Shown here: positions 26,601 to 28,344 of the stretch, in pieces
How the letters are laid out: every line of letters begins with the position of its first letter
Numbering within the stretch: position 1 is the stretch's first letter
Assembly (NCBI GenBank): GCA_964571845.1
Contig: CAZNDM010000007.1
Span: 1 to 28,344 of the forward strand
Direction: 5' to 3'
DNA: 28,344 nucleotides
Source of the DNA: WFZT01 sp964571845
GTDB taxonomy: Bacteria; Hydrothermota; Hydrothermia; B15-G9; WFZT01
Notes under the pieces: model-generated
The model's input: the letters and a program-made list of their open reading frames with translations, nothing else
Told to the model about the DNA's origin: nothing
The model's database searches: none
Made by a program: the position numbers and the translations under genes

Positions 26601-28344
26601 TTACCCCATGGATCGGTCAAATTCTGTGTTGGACCATCATAAACACCATCATTATCGATATCGTTCCAGGTGAAGACCACACCGTAGTAAGTTCCATGTG
26701 GAAGCAGGTGTGGGGTGGAACGCATAATAATGACATTAATACTGTCAAAGGAGCCAAGTGTTAGCGTATCGAGCGACGGGAGAACGATATTTTCCCTTAC
26801 ATCTGATGTATCAATTCCAGAAGGCACATCGTAGGCGTAGTATCTGTATCTCACGAAGTAGGCATTCATATTACCCTGAGTGTCAGCATCCCATCCACCG
26901 ATTGAATCAGCAGCTGAAGTCGGATTGAAATGGAAGTGTGAAGGATTCTCCTGTGGAACAGCCGGATTTCCATTTACATCATTAACATCGTCATTATCAT
27001 TATCGGGATAGAGGTTAGGATTGGAAACAAAGAATATTCCTGTGTCAGAAAGACCGGTATTGAATATCAGGTTCATAACATTGTCAATTGCACCTGTAGA
27101 ATCCTGATCAGAAGCTCCGACTCCATTAGACAGGCTATCCCAGTTTGCAATATCGAGATCTGTCTTGGTTTCAACAATAACTCTGAGTACCAGCGTATCG
27201 ATAGGGTTGAGTCCATACCAGAGGACAACCCTGCCATCATATTTACCAGGAGGCGTACCCCAAGGGATCTTTGCAACAAATACAAGAGTATCAATATCAC
27301 CAATTGGCAATCCATTACCTACAGTATTGTCAAGATACGGATTAGCAAAGATATCATTTCCTTCATCGATTCCCCTTGCGTAAATACTGTCTGCAGGAAT
27401 AATCTGACCGGGGAATGTGTCAGGATAGTAATAAACAGTATCTGCCCATTCAACAGCTGTCCAGGTTACATACAACTGGTTAATATTGAAACCGTAGTTG
27501 TTAACAACTCTAAAGAGGACAAATCCTGTATCACCAGGAAGAGGATCTATCTTAAGTGTGTCGCTTGTAAGGAGATTACCATTCTCATCCTCAATATGGA
27601 ACATAACATCGCCAACTGTAGCATCAAGCGGATCACTATCAGTACCGTCAGCTACACCACCGTGATCAGTGTCGGGATCGAGAGGATTGGTTTCATCACC
27701 CGGATTTGCTCCGTTATTCTCAGAAAGTCTCTTGGCAGCTGCTGAGAAGATATAGTGGAAGTTTGGTGAAACATCCCATTTACCATCTTTGTTGAGGTCT
27801 TCTAAATCATCGTTAACACCATCTCCATCAGTGTCCGTGCTTGCTAAATCAGTGTAGGTTCCAACATCAGCATCATGACCTGCAACACCCCACTCGACAC
27901 CATCAGGGATATTATCACCATCCACATCGTCGGTCAGGGCTTCATCATTGCCACCATTATTCATTACATCGGCAAAGACTTCCCAGCCGTCACTCAATCC
28001 ATCGTTATCCGTGTCCCTATTATCAACAATAGTTTCGCCTGCATCATGAGCACCATTAGCATTGGCGTCCTCATCACCATCGAGAAGGCCATCGTTATCC
28101 GTATCATTATCAAGAGGATCTCCGTTTACAGCTACATCAATATCATCATTTAGTCCATCATTGTCAGAATCTGCCAACCTCGGATCTGTTGTGTAGTAAG
28201 TCGCACCCTGCTTCTCACCAATAAGTCTGTAATCTCCATGTATGTCAGGATAAAATCTTCTATCAGCTGAAGTATAAACGATTGTATTGTGTGGAGCTTC
28301 ATCAAATCCATCACCGTCGGTATTGGTAGAATTAATATTAGTAC
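17681..28344 (-). CDS. Giant secreted modular Ig-repeat protein (5' end outside window)
   Basis: The frame stays open to the window edge, giving at least 3553 residues. The apparent start at 28177 is a TTG (Leu) inside the frame, preceded by ...GATYYTTDPR, so the true N-terminus is not present. Domain order is as follows. Thrombospondin-3-like DxDxDGxxD repeats (27618-28344) come first. Diverged Ig-like modules follow (25952-27617), two of which (TDLDIANWD..., PDVDVVQGL...) resemble A modules. Next are 11 B and 10 A modules alternating (17963-25951), and last a 93-residue FlgD/type IX-like domain (SDNPVKGGSVKIGY ... VAPGLYIVMIKT ... SKLLIVR; 17684-17962). No enzyme motif was found. A cell-surface fibre, stalk or adhesin is likely. 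The modules resemble NEW3/CARDB-type Ig folds; the family is unconfirmed. Confidence 0.88.
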   Translation of the reverse strand, partial: TNINSTNTDGDGFDEAPHNTIVYTSADRRFYPDIHGDYRLIGEKQGATYYTTDPRLADSDNDGLNDDIDVAVNGDPLDNDTDNDGLLDGDEDANANGAHDAGETIVDNRDTDNDGLSDGWEVFADVMNNGGNDEALTDDVDGDNIPDGVEWGVAGHDADVGTYTDLASTDTDGDGVNDDLEDLNKDGKWDVSPNFHYIFSAAAKRLSENNGANPGDETNPLDPDTDHGGVADGTDSDPLDATVGDVMFHIEDENGNLLTSDTLKIDPLPGDTGFVLFRVVNNYGFNINQLYVTWTAVEWADTVYYYPDTFPGQIIPADSIYARGIDEGNDIFANPYLDNTVGNGLPIGDIDTLVFVAKIPWGTPPGKYDGRVVLWYGLNPIDTLVLRVIVETKTDLDIANWDSLSNGVGASDQDSTGAIDNVMNLIFNTGLSDTGIFFVSNPNLYPDNDNDDVNDVNGNPAVPQENPSHFHFNPTSAADSIGGWDADTQGNMNAYFVRYRYYAYDVPSGIDTSDVRENIVLPSLDTLTLGSFDSINVIIMRSTPHLLPHGTYYGVVFTWNDIDNDGVYDGPTQNLTDPWGNAVTIPGTAPGGTVEAIEGGSFDYFWLKFSIVSPDVDVVQGLEDIDADNNMELYVSPGDSTTGIYVVANPSSSASNLNADPFDGPATEDAESLAWYDPDNDVRHPFDPAHGGISDTLWLFNVDNPNDSIPAVLFGQDTLWRDEFSHTFTVKVLAPANAHYGTYTTKWTAHNPVTADPSDDFSGKVIITAVGRLTGSTYDSTQPWTYQLIDWFDLRVHVGPVEALTVTAPPAITVDHGSVDSTTITVTNTGNDTLDNITFTVTDLSDGSGHYITSENIEFDPASITLASGANSDVKIRVHVPAGTYAGAYSGTITVMDDDGYPSATVTLNVTVNEAYDIDIADNSGDVSGNVLTLNNLPGQSDAGNVIVVNPNSEATNVDPDPFGNVAYDVRFELAGDLATLDASYTLSATNVSLPAATTLESGNSLEALVTVNIPTGQEYGTYYGWIRAIANRAGADVDTDSVRIRVVVGPVESITVTTPMAIGVNHGETGSTFITVTNTGNDTLDNLVFEVTDLTFGSHYIDASNISFVPVSATVPSGASVDVTIYVNVPAGTFAGTYNGTVTVRDDDGYPAQNVPLTVTVNPSYDIDVADNAGDVLGNVLSLNNLPGASDTGYVRVVNPNSEAMNVDPDPFGNANFDYRFELAGDLTTQNGAYSLATTNFTLPAGGSLNSGLSFDASVIVNIPAAQQQGIYEGWLRVIASSGAVDVDTDSVRVQVVVGPVEGLDVVEDTLFGAGVSGVITLDSVSVANTGNNLLDAIRFEATDLTDGTHTIDAEYISIEGVPVSNATIYQINIGDTAKLPVSVTVPAGTHNGVYLGTMWVLDDDGYPIDAVTIKLTINAIYDLDVADNAGDVLGNVLTLNNVPSGRDTGYVRVVNPNSEAMNVDPDPFGNADFTDVNVTVSNLSTQDGAHTIGNANVTVEAIGALASGASKDVRVIVNIPAGQEYGDYYGWIKFTSVPGSSEDSVRLRVVVGPVEGLTVSVPAAIAVDHGSVDSTTITVTNTGNNTLDNITFTVTDLSDGSGHYITSENIEFDPASITLASGANSDVKIRVHVPAGTYAGAYSGTITVMDDDGYPGATVTLNVTVNAAYDLDVADNAGDVLGNVVTLNNTPGNSDTAVVRVVNPNSEAMNVDPDPFGNADFTALAATVSAYLYTADHSDSMPSSAITVTLPAVLNSGDFADVPVVVDIPAGQAYGDYYGWIKITGTPGSVSDSVRIKVEVGPQRSLDITNASISVSGDHNSELTVTFDITNNGNAPLYGIQFYSTNLVLDPNNRIPAGNVTFEPNMVSELDVGQTVTVTTHIIIPLGTYAGNYNGTITAFADGGYPADNVPITVTVNPTYDLDISDNEQNLVGNTMSLAGNVNDTVAGYFRIVNPNSVASNVDEEDGPANADLNNITATITDLISGTDTLYHDSVSLVGLPTTLASGQAVNVLVKVVIGPAQAYGTYMGWIKLTDSEGGVPVDEDSFQIVVSVGSNEVIDITESSVTVTADHGSYSTEATFTVNNNGNSDLTNIEFYATKLTDGSGHEIPGNLVHFTPPTIDMLESGQSYTVHVYVEVPQGTYTGSYEGTITARDNDGWPSDTVHLVVNVNKVADLDIADNLENLSANTMNLNGQQGQTVTARFAVYNPNTDGNNVDPGDGPGNVDLTNLVFDATNLTDNVGHTIPATNISSNVPSNLSSGSYYSATLTVNIPANQPSGLYEGYVWVYDGTENVADTFLLKVNVGVTEDIDIENTLVQGAGDHGTSVTLTKFVVWNTDNANNPDPDGPGNVAVDNLQIEVTNLYNGTYVIPASAVTFNPSHIGYLPIGANDTVTTTVLVPAGQHAGTYTGTIRVYDDDGYPSDTVSIQITVNPSYDLDIADNEGNLTGNLMVLSGDLGETVHGFFQLINPNSDANNVDPDAFGNADLSNITYTIDTLWTADHLEFILPDSVTINGASALTSGGSDLVDVYVHIPSGQPAGVYEAVVRAADAVAAVGDSFTLRVVVGAVEDIDIENTLISGTGGAQDTLIQLDAMRVWNPNASSANPDPDGPGNADLANIQFSVTDLVSADNRVIPASNVLFVPQFIDTLVSGSFVDVAIKVRVQPGTPSGVYVGVINVHDDDGRPDDNVPIRVEIVPEYDLDIAETVVNLGQVALGDTGRGLFRAVNPNSQATNIDPDPFGNSDLDSVTFAISDLEFTGSTLKDGAKADSSIRSAYVHIATITNLGSGEGVDWPVSVVVPRSVVAGNYEGQVVAYAFSGTDTVSVDTFTLALTVKPVENIRAYPDTVSVTVGHDAVATATFTVRNYGNIDLNDIEFESSDLVGGNHVINAANITFDPTSITQLRVGQAETVTVNIHVPAGTYATDYYGFVTVTNGNVDDRVAIHVTVTPSYDLDIVQRTVNLGAGDLGQTVDAYFRALNPNSPAMNADPDAFGNADLDSVVFTVTGDLAYSGKGLDKGGKTLVDSTIPATNVSIATIPGINSGEGVDWQVTVTIPANVLAGPYSGTVIATAYANGAAVASDTFDIELTVNATPGVAAVEDTVGASTAHGAVASTTFKVANVGNIDLTNISFSASNLVGTRAVIAADQITFEPATVALIAVDDTATVSVRINVPAGTFADTYYGTVTINAGSVSADLTLAVTVTPSYDLDIADNEMNLTGNTMTYTANVGDTVSGLHFKVVNPNSAEMNVDPDPFGNADLTSVSATATDLVSAGGFTIPAANVTIRSLASTIASGGFSVGEVVVAVPANQVEGTYLGKVIVTDAASGVADTFDLQVTVLAHEVIDIPADSLNLSGKEGEVLTGTFYVKNTGNTDIRGLYVKTVSDLVSTNGSIIPRTYVSFTKSIIDSIARGDSASVDVRVDLPKHVYRGVYSGWISVAGVSGTPSDSILLVVDVSSDQGISFSDNPVKGGSVKIGYTGDIGYRPTLTIMNMAADVVLKVVLPAITGSNDVYVWKLVNEAGKKVAPGLYIVMIKTQENGREKVYRSKLLIVR
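23341..23638 (-). repeat. Near-identical DNA block, copy in module B4
   Basis: This block matches 25606-25903 with about 9 differences in roughly 300 bases, by my count. All other B modules differ widely in both DNA and protein. The offset is 2265 bp (755 codons, three dyads), so it is in frame. Confidence 0.85.
25606..25903 (-). repeat. Near-identical DNA block, copy in module B1
   Basis: Partner of 23341-23638. Both encode TITVTNTGN(D/N)TLDNITF through VHVPAGTYAGAYSGTITV with nearly the same codons. The identity ends sharply in the neighbouring A modules, which suggests recent gene conversion or a copied module. Confidence 0.85.
27618..28344 (-). repeat. Thrombospondin-3-like calcium-binding repeats
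   Basis: At least six acidic DxDxDGxxD-type loops are seen: NTDGDGFDEA, DSDNDGLNDD, DTDNDGLLDGDED, DTDNDGLSDGWE, DVDGDNIPDGVE, DTDGDGVNDDLEDLN, plus a degenerate DPDTDHGGVADGTDSDP. In this family the Asp side chains bind calcium and stiffen the chain. The first repeat lies between the window edge and the false TTG start, showing that the domain continues upstream. Confidence 0.85.

Overview
The window is almost entirely minus-strand. It reads as a chromosomal segment of a diderm, probably thermophilic bacterium. The housekeeping proteins are rich in Lys, Glu and Arg. The surface proteins carry FlgD-Ig/type IX-like C-terminal domains and sit next to a PorV-like barrel. This combination is typical of the wider FCB group and its candidate relatives (WOR-3/Hydrothermae-like lineages). 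That placement is inference from protein style only; no rRNA is present.

Layout in the direction of transcription, from high to low coordinates. (1) 28344-17681: a giant secreted protein of at least 3553 residues, open at the window edge. It has thrombospondin-3-like calcium-binding repeats, divergent Ig-like modules, a regular array of alternating A and B modules (11 B, 10 A) and a FlgD-like C-terminal domain. (2) 17621-16152: an outer-membrane protein joining a PorV/UPF0164-like barrel to an OmpA peptidoglycan-binding domain. (3) 16057-13028: a second secreted protein with three jelly-roll/CARDB pairs and the same kind of sorting domain. These three look like one surface-assembly locus of two cargo proteins around a possible translocon or anchor protein. 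(4) 12773-11367: a coiled-coil protein with eight tandem 63-bp repeats and a C-terminal PD-(D/E)XK-like domain.

(5) 11211-8793: grpE-dnaK, behind a recognisable TTGACA promoter and closed by a GC-rich hairpin. (6) 8704-1209: dnaJ-rsmE-rpsU-mutS2-dnaG-rpoD, tightly packed with ATGA overlaps or 2-nt gaps. It contains the classic rpsU-dnaG-rpoD macromolecular-synthesis order with mutS2 inserted and chaperone/rRNA-modification genes in front. The MutS2 lacks its Smr nuclease domain. The operon ends in a perfect 23-bp hairpin that overlaps the rpoD stop codon.

(7) 1-1161: no gene. This stretch is filled with a palindrome-rich dispersed repeat, present in one 5'-truncated, one short and one full copy. 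Across the window, gene ends are marked by GC-rich hairpins with 3-nt loops and mostly no U-tract; only the hairpin after the PorV-OmpA gene is a textbook intrinsic terminator.
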